Notes: generated by a model from the letters alone, not told the origin. Counted from the first letter of the stretch, positions 53,624 to 62,089 are shown. The stretch: 64,000 bases of DNA from Ignavibacteria bacterium (GCA_025612375.1 JAAXKN010000001.1:290669-354668), one strand, 5' to 3'. Numbers and translations: made by a program.

Positions 53624-54673
53624 TTGGTAAAAAAAGATAAAATTAACGTTGGTGTTCTTGGCGCTACGGGCAGCGTGGGACAAAAATTCATTCAGCTGCT
53701 GGAAAATCATCCTTATTTTAACCTTGTGGAAGTTGCCGCTTCCGACCGCTCGGCGGGAAAAAAATACAAGGACGCGGTAAACTGGATACTTCCAAGCCCG
53801 ATACCTGAGGGCGTTGCGGATCTGGAGGTAAAAAAGTGTGAACCCGGTCTGGAAAGCCGCCTTCTTTTCTCGGCTCTTGACTCTTCGGTTGCCGGGCACA
53901 TAGAAAGCGATTTAGCCCAAAAGGGCTACATTGTAGTTTCCAATTCAAAGAATCACCGCATGGACCCTGACGTTCCGCTCCTCATACCGGAAGTCAACCC
54001 GGGCCACCTGGAACTCATAAAGTGCCAGAAGTACGGCGAGGGTGCAATTGTAACAAACCCCAACTGCTCCACTATCGGTATGGTTATTGCATTAAAACCC
54101 CTTGTGGATAATTTCGGGCTTGAGGCTGTAAATGTTGTTACTATGCAGGCACTTTCGGGAGCAGGCTACCCCGGCGTATCCAGCCTGGACATACTGGACA
54201 ATGTAGTTCCCTTCATCAGCGGTGAGGAGGCAAAACTGGAGTCGGAGCCGCTAAAAATCCTGGGAAGCCTGCAGGACAGCTCGGTTAAGGACCTGGATAT
54301 AAAAATTAGCGCGCAGACAAACCGCGTTGCCGTTCTTGACGGGCATATGGAAACAGTACAGGTAAACCTGAAGAAGAAAGCTTCAGCCGAAGAAATTATT
54401 GAATGCTGGAAAGCCTTCCATAGCGAACCCCAGGAATTAGATCTCCCGCTGGCGCCCATAAACCCGATCTATTATTTTACAGAGGACAAATACCCGCAGC
54501 CGCGCCTGCACAGAAATATAGACAAGGCAATGGCAGTTTCCATCGGACGCCTCAGAAAATGCAGCCTCTTCGATTATAAGTTTGTCGTTCTTTCGCACAA
54601 TACCGTGCGCGGTGCTGCCGGAGGCGCAATACTCTGCGCAGAACTGATGAAGGCAAGAGGATACCTGAAATAG
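53624..54673 (+). CDS. asd: Aspartate-semialdehyde dehydrogenase
   Basis: Makes aspartate semialdehyde from aspartyl phosphate with NADPH. It has 349 residues. GVLGATGSVGQKFIQLL is the nucleotide site, the catalytic Cys is in VTNPNCSTIGMVIALKPL, and the substrate block ALSGAGYPGVSSLDILDN is present; the active-site His lies in the region RVAVLDGHMETV. The start is TTG, one base after the upstream stop, with AAGAGG ahead. It ends the dap operon before a terminator. Confidence 0.95.
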   Translation: MVKKDKINVGVLGATGSVGQKFIQLLENHPYFNLVEVAASDRSAGKKYKDAVNWILPSPIPEGVADLEVKKCEPGLESRLLFSALDSSVAGHIESDLAQKGYIVVSNSKNHRMDPDVPLLIPEVNPGHLELIKCQKYGEGAIVTNPNCSTIGMVIALKPLVDNFGLEAVNVVTMQALSGAGYPGVSSLDILDNVVPFISGEEAKLESEPLKILGSLQDSSVKDLDIKISAQTNRVAVLDGHMETVQVNLKKKASAEEIIECWKAFHSEPQELDLPLAPINPIYYFTEDKYPQPRLHRNIDKAMAVSIGRLRKCSLFDYKFVVLSHNTVRGAAGGAILCAELMKARGYLK

Positions 54674-54708
54674 AATTCTTTGTGAAATAAAATTCTTTCA
54701 AATCCGTT

Positions 54709-54762
54709 AAAGGCCGGCAAAAAGAAATCTTAAAAAGATGACCTTACTTTCTGCCAGCCTTT
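54709..54762 (+). terminator. Terminator of the dap-lysC-asd operon
   Basis: A 16-bp stem with two mismatches (54709-54724 with 54747-54762) is followed by TCTTTTTAC. A second small hairpin sits in its loop. It lies 36 bases past the asd stop. Confidence 0.7.
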
Positions 54763-54883
54763 CTTTTTACTTATCAGCAGCCCTAAAGACTCGCGCAATT
54801 TCAGACACCACATCCTCTATTGTAGCCCAAATCAGCCTAACCCCCTTGTTTTTAAATAATTATTGTCATAACTTTTAGCAAAA

Positions 54884-54913
54884 CTACGAACAGGAGGCTC
54901 CTGTATTGCGTAG
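54884..54913 (+). promoter_or_regulatory. Hairpin in the leader of the sensor kinase gene
   Basis: CTACG/CGTAG outside and ACAGGAG/CTCCTGT inside form a two-part hairpin that ends 21 bases before the kinase ATG. It contains a GGAGG-like sequence that is not the working ribosome site (GAGGG at 54924-54928). It could be an operator or leader structure; no assignment. Confidence 0.3.
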
Positions 54914-54934
54914 CTTAAAAAACGAGGGATCACC

Positions 54935-57688
54935 ATGGAGCAGAATAGTAAAAAGCTCTCCTTGCTGGCTTTGTCCATTTTTCTGACTTTATGCATTTTT
55001 ATAACGGACATACTTCTTCCCTACTCCGTAGGAGTGCTGTACATATTTCCACTACTGATGATATTCTGGAAATATCCCAGGTCATATACGCACACACTTG
55101 CCTCGGTAACCACAGTACTTATACTGACAGATATTTATACCTGCTCTGAGTACAGGTCCGAAACTGCTCTTGTAAGCCGCTGGATAGAAATTTTACTTAT
55201 CTGGTTAATTGTCCTCTATCTCGTCTACAGCAGAAAAAATGAAAGTTCGTTAAGGGAAACCAACCTGCTGCTTCAGACAATATCCGATAATACAAACCTG
55301 CTGTTTATTTATCTTAAAAATGACTTTACAATAATTAACGTAAATAAGGCCTTTGCCGAAATTTTCTCCTGTGAGGCCGCGGCATTCACGGGAAAAAATT
55401 ATTTTGATTTTGTAAGGTGCGAAGAGGACCGTAAGCTTTTCAATGAGGTAATTAAGGCTAAAAAGCCACTCTATATACATGAACGCCCGTTGTATGCCCC
55501 GGGGCTGAACAGAAAAGATTCCAATTTCTGGAACTGGGATCTTATTCCCCTTTTCGGCCACAGAGGGAAAGTAAGCGGAATAATTGTCTGCCTGCTCGAC
55601 GTTTCCGAACAGATCCGCTCGCAGTCAGAACTCAGACAGTCCAACAGGATACTTAAAAGCGTTTTTTCAAGCCTTAATGAAGCCGTGCTTCTTATCGATC
55701 CTGCGACACAGAAAATAATCGACTGCAATAAGGCGGCTGAAAAGATTTTAGGCTATGAAAAGCACGAACTTGACGGACAGGACATGAGAATACTTCATGT
55801 AAACGAGGAGATGCATAACCGCTTCACCGATGAATCCAACGAGGCTCTTAAGACAAAAGGCTTTTATGAAACTGTATTTCATCTGAGGAGGAAAAACAGG
55901 GAGATCTTTATTTCCGAACATTACGTGAACCCTATTTATGATGAAGCCGGGAAGCTGACTCTCATAATCAGTGTCGTACGCGATATCACGGAAAGGAAAA
56001 AGGCCGAGAATCAGATCTACAACCAGAAATACCGCGCAGAGGCACTTGCCGGTATTTCGCAGAGGCTGAACGAAGTCACGCTGGATTATCAGGCGGTGCT
56101 TGACGTTGCAGTCAGATATACTGCAGAACTAATAGGCGATGCGGCAATCATACGTCTTACATCGGATGATAACAACTGGATTACACCCGCTGCATTTTAT
56201 CATTCCGACTATGAGAAGGTCAGGCTCCTGCGGAACATATTTGAGTCGGAAACGCAGGCTATAGACGAAGGCTTTGCCGGTTACGTAATTAATACAGGAA
56301 AGCCCGTGCTCATTCCGAACGTTACAAAGGAAAAACTCATTGCAGCGCGCGAGAAAGAATATTTTCCATATTCAGAAGATTACAGAACGTTCAGTTTCTT
56401 AATGGTTCCTTTGAGGGTGGAAAGCAAGCTCATTGGAACAATGGATATTTCAAGAGATGAACCGGGGCACCCATATACTCTCGAAGACCAGTTTTTCCTG
56501 CAGAACATAGCCGACAGAATTGCGCTCGCCATTTTCAATGCTCAGCTCTACAGCAATAACATGCACGAGATCTCTGTTCGCAAGCAGACTGAAATAACGC
56601 TCAGGCAGAAAGAGGAACTGCTGGCCGAAGCACAGAGGCTGACCCACCTGGGAAGCTATCAGTATAATATACCGGAGAACAAGCTTAACTTCTCGGATGA
56701 ACTCTTCAGGATTTTCGGACTGGAGCCTTCAAATGAAAGCCCCGCGCTTGAAGAAATCGCCGGCAAAGTACAAAGAGAAGACCTGGCGCTTTTCAAAAAG
56801 ACCCTTGGCTTCCCTATGGACGGCGGCAAATCCTATGAAACAGAATACCGCCTGCAGCTTCCGGACGGGACACAGAAGTATGTCCTCTGCAAGAGCAAGC
56901 CTGTAATAAATGAAGCCGGGGGCCTGGAGGAGGTCCTTGGCGCAGTGCTGGATATTACTGAGAGGAAAAAAGCAGAAGAGGAATTAAAGCAGACCTTAAC
57001 CGAGCTCGAGCGTTCGAACAAGGACCTGGAGCAGTTTGCATATGTTGCAAGCCACGACCTGCAGGAACCGCTCAGGATGGTCTCTAACTTCACGCAGCTA
57101 TTTGCAAGGCGCTACCGCAACAGGCTCGATTCAAGTGCAGATGAATTTATTGAATTTATTGTCGAAGGCGCCATGCGTATGCAGCACCTGATAAGAGACC
57201 TGCTGCTTTATTCAAGGCTTTCGGCCAGGACAAAAAGTTTTGAGCCGGTTGATTTTAAGACGGTTATGGAAAAGGTCCTCTCAAACCTGAGGCTCTTTAT
57301 TGAAGAAAGCCAGGCAACTGTAAGCTTCGGAAAGATGCCTGTAATTGCTGCTGACCCGGTGCAGATTGAGCAGCTGTTTTCCAACCTCATCATTAATGCA
57401 ATTAAATTCCACAACCATGAAAATCCTGTTGTAAAAGTCAGCTGTTCGTTCCAGAATAAGGACTGGGTATTTTCTGTCCAGGATAACGGCATCGGCATTG
57501 AGCCCGATTATCATGAAAGAATATTTGTCATCTTCCAGCGCCTGCACGAGCGCAGTGAATATCCGGGCACAGGCATAGGCCTTGCAATCTGCAAGAAGGT
57601 AGTAGAGCATCACGGGGGCCGGATATGGGTGGATTCCGAACAGGGCAAGGGCTCTACATTCTACTTTTCAATTCCCGAAAGCAACTGA
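54935..57688 (+). CDS. Membrane-bound PAS/GAF sensor histidine kinase
   Basis: 917 residues. Four hydrophobic helices (about 8-100) form a membrane sensor. Then come PAS (about 108-230), PAS (about 235-355, ending DITERKKAE), GAF (about 370-545), another PAS (about 565-680, ending LDITERKKAEEEL), HisKA with phospho-acceptor His707 in VASHDLQEPLRM, and HATPase_c with NAIKFHN, DNGIGI and GTGIGLAICKKVVEHHGG. The SHDLQEPLR form is that of phytochrome-like kinases, but no bilin Cys is evident. There is no response regulator gene next to it, so it is an orphan kinase with unknown signal. Confidence 0.93.
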   Translation: MEQNSKKLSLLALSIFLTLCIFITDILLPYSVGVLYIFPLLMIFWKYPRSYTHTLASVTTVLILTDIYTCSEYRSETALVSRWIEILLIWLIVLYLVYSRKNESSLRETNLLLQTISDNTNLLFIYLKNDFTIINVNKAFAEIFSCEAAAFTGKNYFDFVRCEEDRKLFNEVIKAKKPLYIHERPLYAPGLNRKDSNFWNWDLIPLFGHRGKVSGIIVCLLDVSEQIRSQSELRQSNRILKSVFSSLNEAVLLIDPATQKIIDCNKAAEKILGYEKHELDGQDMRILHVNEEMHNRFTDESNEALKTKGFYETVFHLRRKNREIFISEHYVNPIYDEAGKLTLIISVVRDITERKKAENQIYNQKYRAEALAGISQRLNEVTLDYQAVLDVAVRYTAELIGDAAIIRLTSDDNNWITPAAFYHSDYEKVRLLRNIFESETQAIDEGFAGYVINTGKPVLIPNVTKEKLIAAREKEYFPYSEDYRTFSFLMVPLRVESKLIGTMDISRDEPGHPYTLEDQFFLQNIADRIALAIFNAQLYSNNMHEISVRKQTEITLRQKEELLAEAQRLTHLGSYQYNIPENKLNFSDELFRIFGLEPSNESPALEEIAGKVQREDLALFKKTLGFPMDGGKSYETEYRLQLPDGTQKYVLCKSKPVINEAGGLEEVLGAVLDITERKKAEEELKQTLTELERSNKDLEQFAYVASHDLQEPLRMVSNFTQLFARRYRNRLDSSADEFIEFIVEGAMRMQHLIRDLLLYSRLSARTKSFEPVDFKTVMEKVLSNLRLFIEESQATVSFGKMPVIAADPVQIEQLFSNLIINAIKFHNHENPVVKVSCSFQNKDWVFSVQDNGIGIEPDYHERIFVIFQRLHERSEYPGTGIGLAICKKVVEHHGGRIWVDSEQGKGSTFYFSIPESN

Positions 57689-58106
57689 GATTATACATAC
57701 AGTTCTCCTAAATAAAAGCAATGCCCAGCCTCACAATTATTTGCAAAACTCATGTACCGCACCCACAAAAAAAAGAGCTATTCCGGTGACCATTTTTTTT
57801 GCTATTTGATTTGCGTATATGAAATTTAGTTTTATATTATAATTAGATACCGATGTGAACGACCAGACACAGAATAACTTCTTTATCAAGCCCAGGATTG
57901 AATGATCACACGCTGAAGAAAATTATTAAAAGGGACATACTCCTTTAACAAGGTTATAATTTTCTTACACCTTTTTTATTTTATACGCCAACAGATTTTT
58001 TGTTAAATAATTTTACGTTGTTTTTCAGAGGGCATATTTTTTTTGCTAATATTTTCCAATCAATTAGCCAGAGATAAAGAAATATCATTTGGGAGGGAGG
58101 TTACCT
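57689..58106 (+). other. Gene-free AT-rich region
   Basis: 418 bases with no credible coding frame. It contains homopolymeric A and T runs, a 13-base direct repeat (ATTTTTTTTGCTA at 57792-57804 and 58036-58048), and a strong ribosome site GGGAGGGAGG at its end for the next gene. It probably holds the promoter of the gene at 58107. No tRNA, CRISPR repeat or clear small RNA is visible. Confidence 0.6.
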
Positions 58107-58382
58107 ATGGAACTGTTTTGGCTGTTTCTCATATGGGTATTCTTACTGTACTTTATCCGGATACACATGGAGTTGTATTCCTATAGAAAGTATTTTAGTC
58201 AGCACAACGATATTTATGTTCCTTCATACAATGAGCTGGCTAAGACGGATCACTGGAGCATTCGTACTGCGCAGTACATATTCACCCAGTTCAGAAGAAC
58301 TAACAAGAACGTAAAAGAGCACCTTTCCACAACGGAAAGCCTTGCTCCGGTATATAAAAAGAAGTTGCTTCCAATGTCCTAA
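58107..58382 (+). CDS. Small single-helix membrane protein
   Basis: 91 residues from the ATG at 58107, chosen because GGGAGG lies 6 bases upstream; a TTG at 58089 is inside that site. One helix covers residues about 2-20 (LFWLFLIWVFLLYFIRI), followed by a basic, aromatic-rich tail (YSYRKYFSQHN ... PVYKKKLL). A strong terminator follows. No known family. It stands between the kinase and the Cas6-like gene on the same strand. Confidence 0.7.
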   Translation: MELFWLFLIWVFLLYFIRIHMELYSYRKYFSQHNDIYVPSYNELAKTDHWSIRTAQYIFTQFRRTNKNVKEHLSTTESLAPVYKKKLLPMS

Positions 58383-58388
58383 AGCCAG

Positions 58389-58460
58389 AGGCAAAGAAGA
58401 TATTAAACAGTTTTACTATACCCGTTTTACTGTTTAGTTTTCTTCTTTGCCTTTATTCTT
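58389..58460 (+). terminator. Long hairpin terminator
   Basis: A 12-bp outer stem (58389-58400 with 58441-58452) and an 8-bp inner stem (58404-58411 with 58429-58436), followed by TTATTCTTA. It begins 7 bases after the stop of the small membrane protein and should separate it from the Cas6-like gene. Confidence 0.8.
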
Positions 58461-58465
58461 ACCTG

Positions 58466-58565
58466 GCACGCGTGCGCGTGGGCTTAATTGCCCGGGGACA
58501 AATATTTTATATGGGTTGATAATAATTGTAAAATATTTTAGCTTGATATTTTAGTTATTACAATT
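58466..58565 (+). promoter_or_regulatory. Palindromes and inverted repeat upstream of the Cas6-like gene
   Basis: Three elements lie in the 133 bases between the terminator and the ATG: the perfect palindrome GCACGCGTGC (58466-58475), a GGGC/GCCC hairpin with a TTAATT loop (about 58480-58493), and the inverted repeat AATTGTAA (58524-58531) / TTACAATT (58558-58565). The last could form a hairpin in the leader RNA. No function is known; a promoter must lie here. Confidence 0.35.
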
Positions 58566-58593
58566 CTGTTTATTCTGCTAAAATGAGAGGGTT

Positions 58594-59394
58594 ATGCGTT
58601 TAGTATTAAAATTGAAGGCCATTAAGGAAAAAGAATTCCCGTATAATTATAATGCGCTTGTTTCAAGGGAAATTTCTAATCTTCTCGGTTTTGAAACTCC
58701 GGAATTTAAGAGCTATCTGCAGTCTAAAGGCTACCGGGCAACGGATAAACCGTTCGGGCTTTTTACCTTCAATTTGCATTTTGAGAATGTATTCCATAAA
58801 AGAGAGACTCTTTTCCTGCGCAGCAACAATGCGCACCTGAGTATTTCTTTCCCTCTGTTAAACGACTATATAAACAATTACATTATTGACAAGCTGCCGG
58901 AGAAGGAAATTATAATTCAGAAGGGGCAGCTGCAGACAACTTTCCTGATAAGCAGAGTTGAAACAGTACAGGAACCTGTGTTCAGGGATGACATAATCTT
59001 TGTACCCAAGTCCCCTCTTATGCTGCCCGGTAAAAAGATGATTAAAAACGTCCTGAGGAATGTTTACTATACTTACAGGGACGACATACGCGTGGTAAGC
59101 AAACTCATAAAAGAGGACCTCTGCAGAAAGTACGAATCCATTTACAACTCTCTGCCAGCAAACGATTACATATTCTTCCAGTGGGACAGGAACTACATTT
59201 ACGCCAATGAGAAGACTACAAAGAAGCTAAAACCGAAATTCATGCTCGAATCCAACCAGAAGAATTTTTCTGTCCTTGGCAACATGGTGCCCTTTAGAAT
59301 AAAGGGTAATCCCGATTTAATTAAAGTAGGCTATCAGTGCGGATTCGGAAAGCTGAATTATCTTGGTTTCGGTTTTAGTGAGTTTCAGGATTAA
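58594..59394 (+). CDS. Cas6-like RNA-binding protein, catalytic residues missing, orphan
   Basis: 266 residues with the two-RAMP-domain Cas6 pattern. The N-terminus is MRLVLKLKA then FPYNYNALVSREISNLL, followed by FKSYLQSKGY and GLFTFNLHFEN (first ferredoxin-like domain), the mid-protein IIFVPKSPLML, and a C-terminal glycine-rich end VGYQCGFGKLNYLGFGFSEF. Set beside Pyrococcus furiosus Cas6, the catalytic Tyr31, His46 and Lys52 positions are Ser28, Gln43 and Gly55 here (by-eye alignment). No other cas gene and no array lies in the window. It may be a non-cutting crRNA- or RNA-binding protein with a new role, or a relic. Confidence 0.78.
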   Translation: MRLVLKLKAIKEKEFPYNYNALVSREISNLLGFETPEFKSYLQSKGYRATDKPFGLFTFNLHFENVFHKRETLFLRSNNAHLSISFPLLNDYINNYIIDKLPEKEIIIQKGQLQTTFLISRVETVQEPVFRDDIIFVPKSPLMLPGKKMIKNVLRNVYYTYRDDIRVVSKLIKEDLCRKYESIYNSLPANDYIFFQWDRNYIYANEKTTKKLKPKFMLESNQKNFSVLGNMVPFRIKGNPDLIKVGYQCGFGKLNYLGFGFSEFQD

Positions 59395-59421
59395 GAGGAA
59401 AGTGCCTGTTTGTTACTGATT

Positions 59422-60063
59422 TTAATTGTTACTTGTATAGCGGATATTTAAGTAATCCCTGCTGAACTCCGAATAGCTGGTGCTTAAGACCTCAACAAAG
59501 CCGTCTATATTTTCCAGAACTTCATCAGCCTGCATAAACAGCTCATCCAGCTTTATGACGGAATAGTTCAGGAAGCAGTGTTTTGCCCAGTTTTCATTTA
59601 AGGCATACCTAAATTCCCCCGTCCTGCTTTTCAGGAACTGAAGGCTGTTCCTGCTGATATTGTATTCTTTTAGCTCCCTGCAGTATCTTTCTGCAAGATT
59701 GTATATAGACAAAGCCTTTGCAATCAGCAGATCGTCATTCATGCTGAAAAGCTCCTTCCGGCTTATTTTCGAGGCATTCATAAGTTCCGTGTTTTCCGTT
59801 TCTTTACCTAATGCCGATAAGGCCATAGCTACAGCCGAGAGGATCATTGTAAGTTCATCTTTCAGCTTTAGTACCCTCTGGTGCCCTGACTGGAGCTGAA
59901 GACTGAATTCTTTCTGCTTTCTTCTGATGTCTTCTATAATTTTACATAATTTTGAAGTGGAAAAGGAGAGTTCCCTGCTGTGAGCAACAACAGCCCTGTT
60001 CTCAGTCAGAACCCGGGCTATGGAGTCGTATCTGTTTAATCTGTAGCTTTCAAGAGTTTTCAT
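59422..60063 (-). CDS. All-helical protein of unknown function
   Basis: 213 residues, almost wholly amphipathic helices (for example SKLCKIIEDIRRKQKEFSLQ, ELFMQADEVLENIDGFVEVL), no signal peptide, no membrane helix and no catalytic motif. Coiled-coil or helical-bundle character is likely. A purine-rich AAAGAGAAAGGG precedes the ATG. It is convergent with the Cas6-like gene and lies downstream of a tiny membrane-protein gene on the same strand. Not recognised. Confidence 0.7.
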   Translation of the reverse strand: MKTLESYRLNRYDSIARVLTENRAVVAHSRELSFSTSKLCKIIEDIRRKQKEFSLQLQSGHQRVLKLKDELTMILSAVAMALSALGKETENTELMNASKISRKELFSMNDDLLIAKALSIYNLAERYCRELKEYNISRNSLQFLKSRTGEFRYALNENWAKHCFLNYSVIKLDELFMQADEVLENIDGFVEVLSTSYSEFSRDYLNIRYTSNN

Positions 60064-60132
60064 CCCTTTCTCTTTGTGTCTTTCATCTTACATATCTCAA
60101 CGGTTTCTTAAATACGGCTATTCTGAGGATTT

Positions 60133-60285
60133 TCAGAAGAGTTTTTCCTTTCTGCCCCTGATAAATTCCCTGCTGGCAGTTATTACGCCAAGTATAAGGA
60201 GTAAATGGATTGCACCGCCCAGAGTAAAAGAACTGGTCATCCCGATCAGCCAAAGAAAAAATAGTATAAAGAAATTCCACAACAT
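60133..60285 (-). CDS. Tiny membrane protein, lmo0937/DUF5670-like
   Basis: 50 residues: MLWNFFILFFLWLIGMTSSF, then TLGGAIHLLLILGVITASRE and a basic end. The pattern MLW...LWLxG...S(F/Y)TLGGxIHxLL...I is that of the lmo0937 family of two-helix membrane proteins of unknown function. AAGGAG lies 6 bases before the ATG. It is short but well supported by pattern and ribosome site. The longer overlapping frame at 60083-60280 is a shadow. Confidence 0.8.
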   Translation of the reverse strand: MLWNFFILFFLWLIGMTSSFTLGGAIHLLLILGVITASREFIRGRKEKLF

Positions 60286-60391
60286 ATTTTGCTCCTTTTT
60301 CATAATATCAAAAACTTAAATGCATCAATAACAGATGTAACAAAATAGCCTATTTAGGTCCCCGTGGGTATAGGTATGTTTCTGAAAGTTT

Positions 60392-60410
60392 TGTAGGAAT
60401 TTAGCCTACA
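60392..60410 (-). terminator. Weak hairpin after the DnaE-like gene
   Basis: TGTAGG (60392-60397) pairs with CCTACA (60405-60410), followed on the minus strand by AAACTTTC. It starts 14 bases past the stop of the polymerase gene. It is consistent with a natural 3' end but weak. Confidence 0.4.
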
Positions 60411-60424
60411 GGTTAAAAAACGCC

Positions 60425-62089
60425 TTATTTCTGCGGATTTATGCTGAAAACCCGCGGTGCATTCTGGGGGGTATCTATGCGGCTGCCGTTTATCCTTAAA
60501 AGTGTGTCTTTGAGCACGCCAAGTGAGCGCTGGCTTAAGAGGTCAATTTTTACAAGCCCCATCTCATCTATTGAGTACATGTCCGGCTGCGTAATTATGA
60601 GTCCCAGCCCCTTGTTCTTTGCATATTCAAGCGCCACATAGTTCGTAATAGGCCGGGCTGTTATAACGATACCGCTCGGGTGGACGCTTAGATGCCGGGG
60701 GAAATCCGCCAGGCGCACGGCAATACGGATTATGGAGCGCCATGGTTCAGAGTTGAAATCAAGGGACTTTGTTTCAGGGAACTTCTCTGCAATATTCATG
60801 AGGTTCCCGGCGCTTGTCCATGGTATAAACTTGCTATAGCGTGAGATCTCCTCGCCGGAGATGCCGAAGGCCTTGGCTACTTCCCTGAAGGCAGAGCGGG
60901 CGCGGAAGGTTACGGTAGTGGAAATCATTGCCACATTGCCGTAGCCGTACTTATCGTATATATATTTTACGATCTGGTCCCTTTCCTGCCAGGAGAAGTC
61001 AAGATCCACGTCAGGCGGGCTTTTGCGCCCGCGGTTTAAGAACCTTTCGAAATAAAAGTTGTGATATAATGGGTCCACCTGTGTAAAATCCAGGCAATAG
61101 GATACAAGGCTGTTGGCAGCAGAGCCGCGCCCGATGGAAACCATGCCTCTTTTGCGCGCCTCCCTTATTACGTCCCAGATAATGAGGAAGTAATCGGCAT
61201 AGTTTAACTCCTCAATTACCTCCAGTTCATGCTGAAGTCTCTTTATGGCTTTTTCCGTAATAGGCTTATATTTTTCCTCAAGGCCGCGGAAGGCAACTTT
61301 CCAGAGGTATGAGAATGCGGTTTCTCCCGGGGGGAGGGAAAACACCGGAAATTTCTGGGTTCCCAGCTCAAGCTCCACGTTGCAGCCTCTTACAATCTGC
61401 TCAACGTTCCACAGGGCCTCGGGCAGAGCCTTCCACAGTTGTTTCATTTCCTCCGGGGACTTTATGCAGTATTCCTCATCGGCCAGGCTTTCAGCGGGGA
61501 GATTATGGAGAGTGGAATTTAATCTTATAGCCGTAACCACCCTGTGCAGAAGGTAATCCTCCGGCTTCAGGAAATAAGACGGGTGTGAGGCCACAACCTG
61601 AAGGGCGTTAGCCCGTGCAAAATCGTACAACGCCCTTGTCTTTTTCTTATGCCTTTCGGTTACTATGAGTTCAGCAAAGATGTTTTCTTTCCAGCAGCCG
61701 CAGCCTTTGATCCTGCTAAGGAGCTTCAGGGAAGACGAGACGACGTATAGATTCCTGAGGTCGGTACTGAATACCTCCTCAAGAGAGAAGTCCTCCTTCA
61801 GGTTTCTTGCCGTAATGAGCCTGCAGAGCTGCGAATACCCGTCATTATTCCTTGCAATAAAGAGCGCACTGATGTCCTGATCCTTCGGATCATCAATGAG
61901 TGCCCCCAGTATCGGCTTAAGGTTTTCAGCAAGGGCCTTCTTTGCAAACTGTATGAGCCCGTACATATTATTCCTGTCTGCAAGGGCAGCATAGGTGCTT
62001 CCTGAAGCCTTTGCGTGCGCAATAAGCTCGTCTAAGGGTATTGTACCCTGAAGAATAGAATAATATGAATGATTATGAAGCGACAACAT
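60425..62089 (-). CDS. DnaE-like DNA polymerase III alpha subunit, short form
   Basis: 554 residues, about half the usual length. An N-terminal PHP domain (LHNHSYYSILQGTIPLDELI) is followed by the polymerase core with SIGRGSAANSLVSYCLDFT, the catalytic Asp pair in PPDVDLDFSWQERDQIV, and the third Asp in GLVKIDLLSQRSLGVL. It ends only ~32 residues later, so fingers, clamp-binding and OB regions are missing. No remainder is seen in any frame downstream. It lies after dinB, recalling ImuB-ImuC (DnaE2) mutagenesis pairs. It is either a truncated remnant or an unusual minimal polymerase. Confidence 0.85.
   Translation of the reverse strand: MLSLHNHSYYSILQGTIPLDELIAHAKASGSTYAALADRNNMYGLIQFAKKALAENLKPILGALIDDPKDQDISALFIARNNDGYSQLCRLITARNLKEDFSLEEVFSTDLRNLYVVSSSLKLLSRIKGCGCWKENIFAELIVTERHKKKTRALYDFARANALQVVASHPSYFLKPEDYLLHRVVTAIRLNSTLHNLPAESLADEEYCIKSPEEMKQLWKALPEALWNVEQIVRGCNVELELGTQKFPVFSLPPGETAFSYLWKVAFRGLEEKYKPITEKAIKRLQHELEVIEELNYADYFLIIWDVIREARKRGMVSIGRGSAANSLVSYCLDFTQVDPLYHNFYFERFLNRGRKSPPDVDLDFSWQERDQIVKYIYDKYGYGNVAMISTTVTFRARSAFREVAKAFGISGEEISRYSKFIPWTSAGNLMNIAEKFPETKSLDFNSEPWRSIIRIAVRLADFPRHLSVHPSGIVITARPITNYVALEYAKNKGLGLIITQPDMYSIDEMGLVKIDLLSQRSLGVLKDTLLRINGSRIDTPQNAPRVFSINPQK

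Noticed and set aside
57689-58593. CRISPR array near the Cas6-like gene
   Set aside because: No set of regularly spaced 25-40 base repeats on either side of the gene; only isolated palindromes.
60083-60280. 65-codon minus-strand frame
   Set aside because: It overlaps in another frame the better supported 50-residue lmo0937-like gene with a strong ribosome site.
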